NCBI GenBank assembly: GCA_038373865.1
Contig: JAXGGA010002891.1
Coordinates: forward strand, 48,673-112,672
Length of the DNA: 64,000 nt
Source: Uloborus plumipes
Lineage: Eukaryota; Arthropoda; Arachnida; Araneae; Uloboridae
Direction of reading: 5' to 3'
Below the pieces are notes generated by a model, which ran no database searches, was not told the origin of the DNA, and was given only the letters and a program-made list of their open reading frames with translations. This document shows positions 45,070 through 56,339 of this stretch, piece after piece. The position numbers and the translations under genes were made by a program. Within the stretch, counting starts at the first letter, position 1; every line of letters begins with the position of its first letter.

Positions 45070-47059
45070 TTACTGTCAATCTGCATTAGTTTGCCATCAA
45101 GAATCTATTAAATAATGCACATAAATAAACCAAACTTCATTCCAGATGGATTCTGTAACGTTTCTACTTCACAACCTTCATTATTACAATTGCAACTTAA
45201 GGAGCTGAGCTGTATCTGGTACAATTTTAAAACATATATAAATCAATAATAATCTCCCATGTACTTATTGCTAATTCAATAAAGTGAAATGTAAACTAGT
45301 TAATTTTTCCATGCTAGTTACATACGGATAGTGTCTAAACATGTATTAACTGTAAGCATCTGAAAAGTAACATCAAAGCGGAATAAAACACATATAAAAT
45401 TCGGAAATGCATAAAAATGTTAATATACGGGAATAAACGAGTATTTTATTCGTTCCCCGTTGTAAAGTACCGAATGTCGGAATAAAGAAAACCCTTCCGA
45501 ATCAAAATGGGCCTTAAACAAGGCTTAAATAGTCTGTTATGCATGAAAATGGACGCACAAAGTATCAGGCTTTCTCCTTGGACTACCCTGTGATGCTGTT
45601 TCCGTAAATAATACATTCTTATGTAAATGGCGCTTTTGAATGTAGGATCTGAAATTTATCCCACTGGAATAAATTGTCCTTTTGGCTTAAACGCTCCGAT
45701 TTAAGGTGGGATTTACATTGCCGTGCAGTTTGGAAAAGTGTGAATCTGAAAAACACTGTCTCCTGTTTTGAAACCCCGTTTGGTGGTTGGTAGTTTGTTG
45801 ACAATAAAGCTAGTTATAGATGTATTCAAATCTTTTATGATGGTATTTAAGGTTCTTCATTCCATGGGTTTGCAAATATTTTTTACAGTAATAGAAACAC
45901 ACCATTGATTCTCATTGCAAACATTTAAATATTGCTGCTACAGATTAATAGAATTGTAAAGTAAGTTCTTTATTGCTGCGTATTAAAAAAGCGACTTCCT
46001 GTATGAAAGGGAGATGTGAGCAAGGAATAAAAAACTCTATGTTAAGGTCGTTTTTACTATTTCAGGGAAAACATCTTCTGTTTCACTTAATTTTACAGAA
46101 ACACTCATTGCCTCAAAACTTTTGGTCGAAATTTATGCGTCCACTTTGAAAAATGGTCACGCGATTGTGGTTAAAAAAGCTTACTTGTCAAGAGCCTAAA
46201 TGTAACTTTAATACATAATTTTGGAATACGTTTAACCTCACCCCCAGTGGTTGGGCAGTTCCAGAATTACATGTTAAATGGTCGCGATAAAATGTCGAAC
46301 CGTCAGGGGGTTAAATAATTATTTCGTTTTTGAAGCATTTTAGTTATTGATGTTTCATTACACGCTAACGGCTCCCTGAGGTTAAATTTGTAATCTATTA
46401 ATTTATAAGCGCTTAATTTGTATTTCAACTCTTGCTAATGTTAACGTTTTAGTGGCGACTGTTTGAGTGTATAAAGCTACCAAAATTGCAACAGTTTGTA
46501 AGTTGACACGCATATGTAACTTCACAGTTTTCGTTATGTTCAGTAAATCATTCTTGTTTTTACTCTGCTTATCTCTGGTACTTGATTTTTAAATTTTGCT
46601 AAGTTATGCACGGAATCAAAAGTCAGGCATTGGGTAAATGTCTCCCTTCTAACACACACATATCCAGCTCGATTATGGTATCTAGAAACTTCAGTTTCGT
46701 CCTCTCATTAGGATTCATCAGTCTGATTTAGATGCTAACCGAGCTGAAGGCAGAAAATTATCTGATAGAAGCTAACAGTGCCAAGCAAACTGGTAGCTAA
46801 AATAGTTATAAGGATTATTCTCATGATCATGAGAATAATAGTAATGAAGATGATAATAATAATGATAATGGTTCCTATTATCATCATCATTATTATAGCT
46901 ATTGATATTATCATCAATATTATTGCTTTTTTCATTGCCATCATCATAATTAATTTTTATCATTATTATTATTGGTATTAATATTATTATAATTTTTTTT
47001 GATCTAATGTTCCTTTGTTAATTAATTCTAGTTGTCATTTTTGTTACTTGTGTTTTTGA
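45070..47059. other. A+T-rich DNA; possible TTAA mini-element; ATT/ATC-rich tract
   Basis: No gene is recognised. At 46232-46314 two TTAA sites enclose 75 bp with weakly inverted ends (CCTCACCCCCAGTGG against CCCCCTGACGG), a possible piggyBac-like relic. 46790-46995 is a low-complexity tract of ATT, ATC and ATA triplets; the hydrophobic frames across it on both strands are artefacts. Confidence 0.4.
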
Positions 47060-47224
47060 CAGGGACGTCATTTCAAGTTTTTCCAGGGCAAAAGGGTCCA
47101 AACACAATGCAATTTCACCGGAAAACATAAAAATTACGCCCACTTATATGTAAATATATTGATTTCTCAAAGCCAGGTGGGTGGGCAATTACCCCCACCC
47201 CCTGCCCCCTTAATGACGGGCCTG
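47060..47224. mobile_element. hAT-type MITE with 8-bp target duplication
   Basis: This 165-bp element starts CAGGGACGTCATTTCAAG and ends TTAATGACGGGCCTG. A perfect 8-bp direct repeat GTTTTTGA flanks it (47052-47059 and 47225-47232). An 8-bp duplication with CAGG ends is characteristic of hAT elements. Other copies lie at 16849-16998 and 35109-35291. Confidence 0.88.
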
Positions 47225-47232
47225 GTTTTTGA

Positions 47233-48596
47233 TTTCCTTCTTTCTCTTATGTGATATCCAAACTGTCTTTAACGTAAGGACTGATTTTTTTAACAAATCA
47301 ATATGCAACAACAATTTATCTGCAAAGCAAAACCCATTTTTTTTTGTCAAGACATGTTGGTTATTCTTATTAAAAAAAATACAGTAATAAATGAATGGCA
47401 TAGTTACAAGCACAAAGAGCTACCTCTTAACAAGGCTTATGCTTTATAATAAGTTAACTTCACTAAATTCCTCCGAATCTGAAATAAGCCATAACATATA
47501 CACTATTTCCGTCCTACATATCTAATTAGAAGACATGGCCTCGTCCATATAGGAAGGCACATATATGGGAAATGCACCGTCCTACAAAGCATGGAAGCTA
47601 AATAGAAATGTTAAAATTATAAGCTAATTGCTGCAATTGCTATCTTAATGACATTAACAGGATACTGAACGGATTCGCGTTTTCCGAATGCAGCGTAATA
47701 ATTACCGTATGCTCCGCTTTTAATCTTCCCTTTAATGAGCTGACTTGTTTTGAACGATAAAAGTAGTTAATAATGAGAAAATCGTGATAAGGTAAATGGA
47801 TAAATAAAATGAGTTCATGATTCATACGAATGTCATTAATTATTTGTTATAAACTTGCTTTATATCTCTGGCATTCAGGCCAAAAGTCACCATTTCCAAT
47901 ACTATTTCTCGTATAGAAGTAATTAAACCATTGGAAAAGTTATGAAAAATACTGAATATTATGTGTTACAGACTTTTAACTTCCACAGTATTTTACTGCT
48001 AAAATTTTTTAATTGTATGTTTGGTTTATAGGGGTAAGTGGTCGGACATACGTGTACCTCGGACCTAGGCTGATTACAGCTCTGCTTATTAAAATATTTA
48101 AATAGCAATATGTGTAGTTAAAATATGTGCCTCTAGAGGTCTCACTGCATTTCTTTCTGCTTTGTGGAAAGCTCATCTGATTTTCGGTTACTTTTAGGTA
48201 TTTTTATTCTGAAACATATATTGTTTATTCTGAAATAAGGGTCGTACATTATACAGTCATGTTCTAGCTATAACACCGTGTGCTTGAAATAAAGTTAATC
48301 CTAACTGTAACACAATGGTCAGCTACTTTGTTTTTTATAACCAAGTGGTGTACCTTGAACCCAATACAAGTGGTGTACCTTGGACTGGTCCAAAGTACAC
48401 ACTTCTGCAGTGCATAACTATTACAACTCCTAAAATTTCATGTTCTTTACTTTTTTGAAATGCCTTTTAAAATTCAAGTGAAATGTTATCTTCCAAAACT
48501 AAACATTTTAACTTAAATTATAAACTTAATATGCAGTTTTGCAACTGCATAATTGTGATTTATGGTAAAGCTAATGATGAATTCTTAACTACATTT
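47233..48596. other. A+T-rich DNA, weak repeat signals
   Basis: No gene is recognised. Near 48040-48420 the motif AAGTGGTGTACCTTG occurs twice and a partly inverted AAGTGGTCGGACATACGTGT lies upstream, which may mark an old MITE. Confidence 0.35.
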
Positions 48597-48738
48597 CTGT
48601 ACCTCAGAACCAGACTAACGTAAGTCCATTTTCGTCATTTTTCAGTAGAGGGGAAAAACGATGTGTTCGACAATCGTTTTTCCCCTCTACCGAAAAAGGA
48701 CGAAAATGGACTTACGTTAGTCTGGTTCTGAGGTACAG
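48597..48738. mobile_element. Near-perfect palindromic MITE, 142 bp
   Basis: Arms of about 62 bp (CTGTACCTCAGAACCAGACT inward to GGGGAAAAACGAT) pair almost perfectly around a loop of about 15 bp. It is flanked by ATTT on both sides (48593-48596 and 48739-48742). Ends are the same as in the 246-bp MITE at 17903-18148, which is flanked by AGTT, so the family makes 4-bp duplications. Confidence 0.82.
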
Positions 48739-48799
48739 ATTTGTGCAGTACAACTCCAACTCGGTTATTCCATCCAAGGACTGCATTTCTTGGACGGTT

Positions 48800-49505
48800 T
48801 ATAAGCAGTCCTTGGACGGTTGCGCAACAAATTTTGGGATAAGAATCATTCTTTTGATTTTAATTCCTTTCAAATTGTCCAAAAATGCCCCAACCCATCA
48901 GATCTTGATTTTTGGGAAGCCTTCCACATTTTGAAAAACAGTTCTGACTTAGTTAACGATATAAATGCTATTCCTTATTTTTCTGCTGTTTGGCGTCCGT
49001 TTGTAAATTATAATTGTTAGCCCTTTGGCTTTTCGTGTCGCTTATCTTTACATTTCAATTTTTGCTCACATTTTTTGATTTAAAATTTTATTTCATTTTA
49101 TTTCATTCTGTTTTCTTCTGCTGTTTTTCTGTGTGTTACAATTGCTTCGGTACATAATTTTCCTATTCGCAAATTTATTGCTAATTTATTCATAAGTGGT
49201 TTCATTTTTTGACAATGTTTATGATCTATCGGATCTTTTGGAAATTTATTTCTTAACGGTTTTTTCTTGATGGTTTCATGTAATAAATTTCGGCTCTAAG
49301 CATTGTCTTGTTTGTTTTGTTAATATCCAATTTTTGCTATTTATACTATCTTTTGTTCGAATGTGTTGCTTTTATCGGATGGTTCTTCATCCTAAAGCTC
49401 ACACTTCTTGCATTGAAAAAAGGGCTTCTTGTAGCCCCGAAACACGTGTCTGCAGTATACCTGCATATTTGTGCATTTTTAACGTTGAATTTAAACTTTA
49501 CATTC
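48800..49505 (+). mobile_element. Penelope-like element, 3' terminal remnant
   Basis: It contains the coding end of a Penelope-like polyprotein and a 3' region with GGGCTTCTTGTAGCCCCGAA and ACACGTGT, a short stem common downstream of Penelope-type ORFs. The reverse transcriptase is missing. It ends at about 49505, where the truncated copy C begins. Confidence 0.6.
48820..49020 (+). pseudogene. C-terminal end of a Penelope-like protein
   Basis: The frame reads RNKFWDKNHSFDFNSFQIVQ, then DLDFWEAFHILKNSSDLVND, INAIP and WRP before a stop. This resembles the region after the GIY-YIG endonuclease core in Penelope-like proteins (K-x-H-x-FDF, E-x-F-x-I-x-K, and a final NDxxxIP segment). Only the last ~65 residues remain of a protein that normally has 700 or more; the reverse transcriptase and the GIY-YIG start are absent. 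Assignment is by motif memory and should be treated as probable. Confidence 0.55.
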
Positions 49506-49506
49506 T

Positions 49507-51272
49507 CTTGAATATCTGAAAATGAAAATTATGTCAAACATACCTTTATAGCACTTAAAGCTGATTTCTAAAAGCAAAATATACCCCTCTCATCAGATGA
49601 AATGGACACGTAAAAATTAAATGAGCGAGTAAATGAAGTTTTGTCGCACCTTTTAAAGAATAACTGTTATAGTTCTACCGTAGAAAAATTTCACAATTGT
49701 TTTCAAAAGAAAAAAAAATAAACAAAATAAAAGTATAAGGAACATCAAAACACATTTTATCAAAGAAAGAAAAAAAACCCCGTTCGTTAATAAAATGTCT
49801 CGAATTTTTTTCTTAACACGTTGCCAGTTGTTAAATATAAATAAAGAATAAAATGCTCTCGTGAATGAAAAATTTTTGTTAACAAAAAAAATCGTCTGCC
49901 AAAAAAAAAAATAAATAAATAAAAATAATAATAATAAATTTAACAAAAAAAAAAAGAATAAATAAACAAAAAACCATCTGCCCAGTCAGTTATTTTTTTC
50001 TGAGCGCCATGTTTGCAGGGTCGGAGTCCTCACAGAAGATTTTTCAGAGAAGTACTGTACATACATTTTTTATCAAAACCGTTTTCTTACAAAGTTAGTT
50101 TGAAGGAAATCGCCTTTAAGTTAAGAATCAACATTCAATTTAAATTTTCCAGTAGGCGCTCATGTTAAAATTTTTTTGAACGGCTCATCATTGAACGAAA
50201 AATGGTTCAAATTGAAAAGTGAAATATAGGAATGAGTCTCTCCGAGATCTTTCGAACAAAAAAAGTTTATTCAATTCGGACGGTTCAATTAAAAGTTAAC
50301 AGGTGGAGAAAGGTTGCTTGAACGGTCCAATATTGAGCGAAAAAACGTTCAAATTGAAAATTTAAATACGGTAATGAAGTATCCTTGCCGAGATCTTTCG
50401 AATAAAAAAAAGTTTGTTTAAATCGGACTGTTCACTCAAAAGTTTTTAGGGGTGAGAGCTTGTCTGAACGGTACAATGTTGAACGAAAAATTGTTCAAAT
50501 CGAAAATATAAAAAACGGGAATGAAGTATTCTTGATAAGATCTTTCGAACAAAAAAAAGTTTGTTCAAATCGGACTGTTAACTAAAAAGTTTTTAGGTGG
50601 GGAAAGGTTGCTTGAAGGGTTCACTGTTGAACCAAAAATGTTCAAATTTAAAATTTAAATACGGTAATAACGTATCCTTGCCGAGATGTTTCGAACAAAA
50701 AAAATGTTTAAATCGGACTGTTCACTAAAAAGTTATTAGGGGTGTCAGCTTGTTTGAACGGTTCAATGTTGAACGAAAAATTGCTCAAATCGATAATGTA
50801 GATACGGGAATGAAGTATCCTTGAAAAGATCTTTCGAACAAAAAAAAGTTCGTTCAAATCGGACTGTTAACTAAAAAGTTAATATCGCGGGACAGGTTGT
50901 TTGAACGACTCAAAGTTGAACCAAAAATTGTTCAAATCGAAAAATCAAATATGGGAAAGGGCTGTACTCGCCGAGATCTTTCCAACAAAAAAATTTCGTT
51001 CAAATCGGACTGTTCATTCAAAAGTTATTAGGGGGGGACAGACAGACAGACCGACAGAACGACACACAAATTCCCCATCTCAATACCCTATTTTCAAATT
51101 TTTAATTTTTCGATATTTCTTTTTTTTTTTTTTTTTTTGTTTCTTTTTGACTTTGCTTTGGACTAGGCGATATTTTTTGAGCTTGGCGATATTTTTTGGA
51201 TTTGGCGATATTTTTAAATGCATGAAGCCACTTTTAATACTTTTTTCGTCTCTTTTATTTTTAACGGGAAAG
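49507..51272 (-). mobile_element. Helentron-type element, copy C (3' end missing)
   Basis: It matches copies A and B, including the region with AAAGCAAAATATACCCCTCT, the poly-A/T part and the six-unit array. It begins abruptly inside the element next to the Penelope-like remnant, so the 3' hairpin and inner inverted repeat are lost. The 5' terminal repeat at about 51258-51272 is mutated (ACGGGAAAGTAAAC). It lacks the insert seen in copy B. Confidence 0.7.
50177..51031 (-). repeat. Six-unit tandem array (copy C)
   Basis: AAAAGTTA-type starts recur near 50291, 50438, 50585, 50730, 50874 and 51020, a period of 144-148 bp. The unit order is the same as in copies A and B. Confidence 0.85.
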
Positions 51273-51438
51273 TAAACAAAAAAAGTACAAGAAAGCATAT
51301 CGCTACCGCCCCCCCCCCCCCATTACCAGAACGTCATCGGAGATACCGTCCGACAATTTTTGTTTTCTGTTTTTCAGTTTCAAGATGTAATTTTTTTAAG
51401 CGCAAAGGAGTACAATATTAACCATTAACATTTTTTAA

Positions 51439-51938
51439 CCCTTCACTGCACGAATTTTTATATTTTCATGAAAAAAATCATTTGTTACCTTTTAAATAGC
51501 CCTGAGTTCAGGAAAAACGAAGAAAAAAATTAATCTTAAAAATGTGCACCAAAAATGATGTTTTAATTGTTTGTTCTATATATGGCACAAAGCACATATC
51601 ATATGCTTTGTATACCGATAAGTGTAATAATCTACAATGCGTTTTGTGCCATAAGTGGTATAAACAAATTTTCCACTAAGTGTATTGAAACATTTTTAGA
51701 ACAAAGGAAATAATGACTAAGCACACTTCTAACGGAAATGCAGACATTCTTTCTTTCAAAAGCAAGAACTGTAATACCTAGACTAGTGCAATTAACTAAT
51801 GCATAAAAATCACACTAAACTGTTATAGCAATGTTACAGAAGGGGCACAAAGCTCAGTTTAACTGCATTTAAAAATCATGGGAATATATGAGGGCTTATT
51901 TGGTTTGTGCCAGATCTGGCACACTGTGCAGTGAAGGG
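51439..51938. mobile_element. piggyBac-type MITE, 500 bp
   Basis: TTAA borders both ends (51435-51438 and 51939-51942), and the ends are a perfect 13-bp inverted repeat CCCTTCACTGCAC. No transposase is present. The interior repeats a motif of the type TGGCACAAAGCACAT or TTTGTGCCA several times. Confidence 0.85.
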
Positions 51939-52266
51939 TTAAAAAGTAGAGAGGTAAAAAAAAAATCAAACGCATGAATATTTGCAGCAAGGAGAAACGC
52001 TCATTGGGGTGTTCCGCTCTAAAATATCTTAATGCTAAAGTTATCACTTTACAAAAAAGTGATAAAAAAGGGAGCTGTGTTACATAAGAATTACAAATAT
52101 GATTTAATGACATAATATACGCACGCTTTTAACTTCATCTTCTTTATTTTAATTATGTGAGCTAATTTAACTTGAAAAAAATGCAGACAATACGGGAACT
52201 TTTTTTACTGAAGATCCATAATATGACTTGCATGCAACATGCGGCGCTCTCAAGATTTATTTGTTA

Positions 52267-53063
52267 CTTACTGCCAGGGCAGCTAGATTAGCTTCCTGCG
52301 GCATGTTGATGCATTACGTCCCCCCTCTCTAACTTTTACCTCATTCTGAAGTTATATTATTTGATATAATTTAATGTTCATTCGATTTCAAGACATACCA
52401 CGCACGTGGCCCGGCGTTGCACCGGCACTTCGTGCCTTGCAAGTAGTGAGGAAAATTTCAAGAAACTACTCCCCACCAAGGCGGCTCGCTAAGAGGCGCC
52501 TTCGCTCCTTTTCTTTTTTCCTGCATTAAAAAATCATTCGAATTATTGAGATGTTGCACGGGCACTTCGCTCCTTCAAGATGGTGAGGAAAGTTTCAGTA
52601 AGTTCAGCTCGCTCAAAGGAAAGAAGCAGACATAGATACTCAGTTTTTAATATAAGTAGATGGCTTTTCAACTATTTTATATTTCAAAAAATTACAAGTA
52701 GCTAGCGATAAAAGTACAACGTACGTGACCCGCTAATGAGTTTCATATTTGATTTAGTTAAGCCTTCATTCAAAATTCTCATTATCATTGTTATTACTGT
52801 TTCATAGCAACCACGTTTTGCAACAATGGATTTCATATTTAATCATTTAGGCCTAATTGCTTTAAATTTGACTACTTATTAACTGATATCTTCGTTTATT
52901 AAAATTGTATAATAATATAAATTAAAACTAATGAAGCCTGAAAAATTACCTATCTATCGGTACCTGGTTCGACTTTCAGTTCATTGGCGTTTAGGAGAAA
53001 GAAGCGTGACATAGATGGATAGTTAGAAAGAAAGATAGATACTCAGTTTTTAATATAAGTAGA
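52267..53063 (-). mobile_element. Non-autonomous Helitron with duplicated 5' end (minus)
   Basis: On the minus strand it starts TCTACTTATATTAAAAACTG (53063 leftwards) after an A. It ends with the hairpin CTGCCCTGGCAG followed by TAAG where the sister copy at 2463-3271 has CTAG, so the terminus is mutated. A second copy of the 5' terminal block lies near 52664-52637. It is collinear with the 2.5-kb copy. Confidence 0.8.
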
Positions 53064-53456
53064 TTATTATTATAATTATTTTTACAACTCAATTTTTTTC
53101 CTGAACATAGGGCTCATAGAAGTGAGTCCTCTATTCTGATTTTACGTTGACGACTAAGAGAAAAATTTGACTAAAAAAAAAAGTTCGGATTTTGCAAAAT
53201 ATGCTAGGTGGAAATACCCGAAAAGTCGGCATCTTTGGTAAGATTTTCATGATTTAGGACTTTTCCTTCTAGCCCCTTAGAAGGGTTTTAACAGTTAATC
53301 AAATGCTTCGCCTCCTCCAAATGAAAATAATATCTATAAACATCAAAGAAAAAAAATTGTGAGGTATCTCCAGGGAAAGGGGGAGGGGGCATATTGGAAC
53401 AAATAGTGGCAATGTTTGAATTCAGTTGGTCGTTTTAAAAAATAAAATAATAATAA
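53064..53456. other. A+T-rich spacer, nothing recognised
   Basis: No gene or repeat border is seen in this stretch. Confidence 0.4.
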
Positions 53457-53790
53457 AGGCCTATTCACATTACGACCGATCCGCCCGTCCGAACCGAATT
53501 TTTCGCTGCGAAACTGGTTTTCGAAATCCGTTGCCATGACAGCACGCCGAAAAATCGGCTTCCGTCGCCGTTCTAGAATGCTGGATGTCGTCGGGGCCGA
53601 AATCAGACCGGTTGTTCGGTAGCGACTTCATTGGCTCTCGCCAGGTGCGCGCTCTTTGTAATTAGTGGGGGAATACCGTCACGTGACTTTCGGACGGAGC
53701 TAGTGCGAATGCTCGAAATTTTTCACCTCCTTCCGTCACGTCCGAAAAACCACTTCGTTCGGCCGGATCGGTCGTTATGTGAATAGGCCT
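53457..53790. mobile_element. PIF/Harbinger-type MITE, G+C-rich
   Basis: The 334-bp element starts AGGCCTATTCACATTACGAC and ends GTCGTTATGTGAATAGGCCT, giving inverted ends of about 27 bp. TAA lies on both sides (53454-53456 and 53791-53793), a 3-bp duplication of the PIF/Harbinger kind. G+C content is much higher than the surroundings. No transposase is present. Confidence 0.75.
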
Positions 53791-53807
53791 TAAGCCAGAC
53801 ACGTCCT

Positions 53808-54010
53808 ACCTTGTCTAGTGGTCAGAGAAGTCAGACCCAGATCGAGGGATTTCGGGTTCGAATCCCGGCTCTGGCATGGATGTATTTCCTCTCTCCTGTC
53901 TTTGTCCTTTATTTGTATGAATGTGTTTTGATATGAATGATTTCCTACCCAATAAACGGGTGGTCTTAAGACATGTGTGTACTTTGGAAGTATGACGAAA
54001 GACATAAAGC
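53808..54010 (+). mobile_element. tRNA-derived SINE (plus), best-preserved copy
   Basis: The head reads CCTTGTCTAGTGGTCAGAGA (A-box-like, close to GGTCTAGTGG of tRNA-Glu/Asp) and GGGTTCGAATCCCGG (an intact B box), followed by CTCTGGCATGGATG, a CTGTCTTTGTCC body and CCAATAAACGGG. RNA polymerase III would read it from these internal boxes. It starts 17 bp after the Harbinger-type MITE. Confidence 0.85.
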
Positions 54011-55119
54011 TACGTGGTACATACATCTTTCCACATTTTTTTTTGTAATTACTATTTTCAACCATTTTGTCTTATGACTAAATCAAAACAAACATTTAAT
54101 TAAAATATTTATTTCTCAAAGATTCTTAGTACCATTTCCAGATCAAAACTCATAAAATTCATTTACAATTAACCAGAAAGGAAACTTGGAATTTTATACA
54201 CTACACTGTTTATCTAAATTACTCGAATCTTAATATGATCGTCAAAAAAAAAAAAAAAAGCATCACATTGTTTATACAACTGCAATATTAACTTGAAAGC
54301 AAAAGGGAAAATGATGGTTAGTTATGGATGTTACAAATAGAATTTAATCTAGGTGGAATGAAAATTTCTACTTTCTCAGAAATTCCGGAAGTTATTGTTT
54401 CCAGTTAAGCTATAAGAATCGCAATATCTCATCAAATATTTCACAGCCGGTACTTTAGGAGTAAAACCAGCAAGTTTTTGACTTAATAAGACAGAATTTG
54501 TTTAGATAAACCCACTCGCTTCACGGATTTTGGTTTTCAAAAAAGAGAACTCGGGATTTATTGTTCTCTTTCAATAGAATGCGAGACAATAAAAGCCGGA
54601 AACTATGCTCAGGTTATTAGTGTTCTGAAAATATATCTTTTTCAACGCGTCATATTTATTAAAGTACTAGTTAAGTTCCGTATTTATTTTAAAATGAAGA
54701 ATTTTATTTTTAGTTTAAACTTTTGGTATGTATTGTTACACATTTAAATGTTTTCAAAGTGATTAAGACGTTTTTCTAACATTCTAGGTAGAAGGACTAC
54801 ACACACTCAACAATTACCTTATCCGACCCTGCATTTACCACTGAAAATACTGAATGTTCTACCTAGTGTGCATGGACCGAAGTTGAAAGATCGGACATTG
54901 CTCCAGGCTCGTGGCTGATTGTGAGCTAGATACTGGACCGTCAAAAAGCATTTGTGAACATTAATGGTGAATGGCGTGCATCGTGGTCATAAAAACCTTT
55001 AAGTTAACATTCCCAGTAAATACCGCTAGTGTTTTTGAGCCAAGAGTTGTTCGGCTACTGTTTGAGATCAAAGTTATCGAAATATTGATAAATGGTTCGT
55101 CCTTCTATTGTGTGCTGTC
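54011..55119. other. A+T-rich DNA, nothing recognised
   Basis: No gene or repeat border is recognised. Confidence 0.4.
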
Positions 55120-55375
55120 TAAGATAAATTGAACTTTCACTTCAGTAGTACAATAGTGCTCCTCCGAAATGTTGACCTTAGACAATGACAATGTTGATCT
55201 CTTTTTCGGGTAAGAGTAAAGGGTAATGTTTCTCAAATTTGAGTTGGAGTATTTTTAAAATGACTGCAAAAGTAACCCAACTCAATTCAGTTCCAATTTT
55301 CCACTCTATTCCCCGAAAACGAGATAAACATTGCAAATGTCGAGGATCAACTTACCAGAGGAGCACCATATGCAA
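55120..55375. mobile_element. Palindromic MITE-like inverted repeat
   Basis: Arms of about 95 bp face each other: GTGCTCCTCCGAAATGTTGA at about 55156 against the reverse complement at about 55370 (GTGCTCCTCTGGTAAGTTGA). Both continue through GTTGATCTC/GTTTATCTC, TTTTCGGG and GAGTTGG. Identity is moderate, so the element is old. Outer borders are approximate. Confidence 0.6.
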
Positions 55376-55386
55376 ATGGAAGTCGT

Positions 55387-56198
55387 ATATCGCACATCCA
55401 GAATGAAAGGGGCACATCTCAAAATAGCTGTTTAGAGAAAAATCGATTTGAAAATTTTAACTTTTTAAAATCCTTGCCCTGGCTCTAATAACTATTACAA
55501 TTAGCCAAACTGTCATTGCTTGGTTGATTAAAGGCTCTGCTAGGTGACTATGGTGTGCGTTTCCCGGCCAATTTTAAATAAGTTGGTAATTAATGAGAAG
55601 TGCCCCTTTCATTCTCCATTTTCGTGGAGAATGAAAGGGGCACATCTCAAAATAGCTATTCTTACGGGCATCGGCTTGTACACTATTTAAATTTTTTTGA
55701 AGTTCTTGTCGGACTTTAACCTACCTATTGCTGTTTCATTTCAGAACGATATTAAATCAAATTTTAATTCCTAATGATTTGACGCTAGGTTACATAATAC
55801 TATTCTTCTTGTTCTAAAAAAAGGAACCCTTCATAAATTACTTGTGCACAAACAATTTATACTTAATAACAAACAATTAAAATGAGTGTCATTTAAAAAA
55901 AATCAAAATTACGGCTTTCTTAATTGGTTTTAAAAAAGTACTAACCATAATTTGCACCAAAGAAGCTCGGCGAACTTTGATTATCAAAGATGTGCCCCTT
56001 TCAAACTCAATTCTCCCTTCACAATCGGCAGAATCGACAGAATGATAAGGGCATAAGTTGCTTTTTAGCTGCGACTGTTAACTCTAGAAAAAAATGGGTC
56101 AGTTTCTCATGTAAGGTGTACTAAGGTATGCTTTTTAAAAATATTTCCAAAAAATGCAATTTTTGAGATGTGCCCCTTTTATTCTGGATGTGCGATAT
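55387..56198. mobile_element. Composite MITE with several copies of one terminal repeat
   Basis: The terminus GAATGAAAGGGGCACATCTC occurs at about 55402 (plus), 55615 (minus), 55630 (plus), 56005 (minus, partial) and 56180 (minus). The outermost pair extends to ATATCGCACATCC on the left and its inverse on the right. This looks like a dimer or nested pair of the same MITE family. Confidence 0.7.
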
Positions 56199-56331
56199 GT
56201 CCGCCTTAGATCTTCATTATTCACGCAAGCTCGGATACGCCAGTTGTTTAAGCAACTGTGTAATAACAAAATTGTATTTAACCCTACACTGCATAGCGTT
56301 GCCAATTGGCTACATGGACTTTTTTTTACTT

Positions 56332-56339
56332 ATGACCAT
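56332..56339. repeat. 8-bp target duplication of the foldback element, left copy
   Basis: ATGACCAT occurs directly before the left terminus and again at 58951-58958 directly after the right terminus. Confidence 0.9.

Noticed and set aside
46735..46981. Hydrophobic frames on both strands suggesting a membrane protein
   Set aside because: They translate a low-complexity ATT/ATC/ATA tract, which gives Ile/Met runs on both strands.
50901..51275. 124-codon frame at the end of copy C
   Set aside because: Again a translation of the tandem array and the GACA/GACC repeat, with no conservation as protein in copies A and B.
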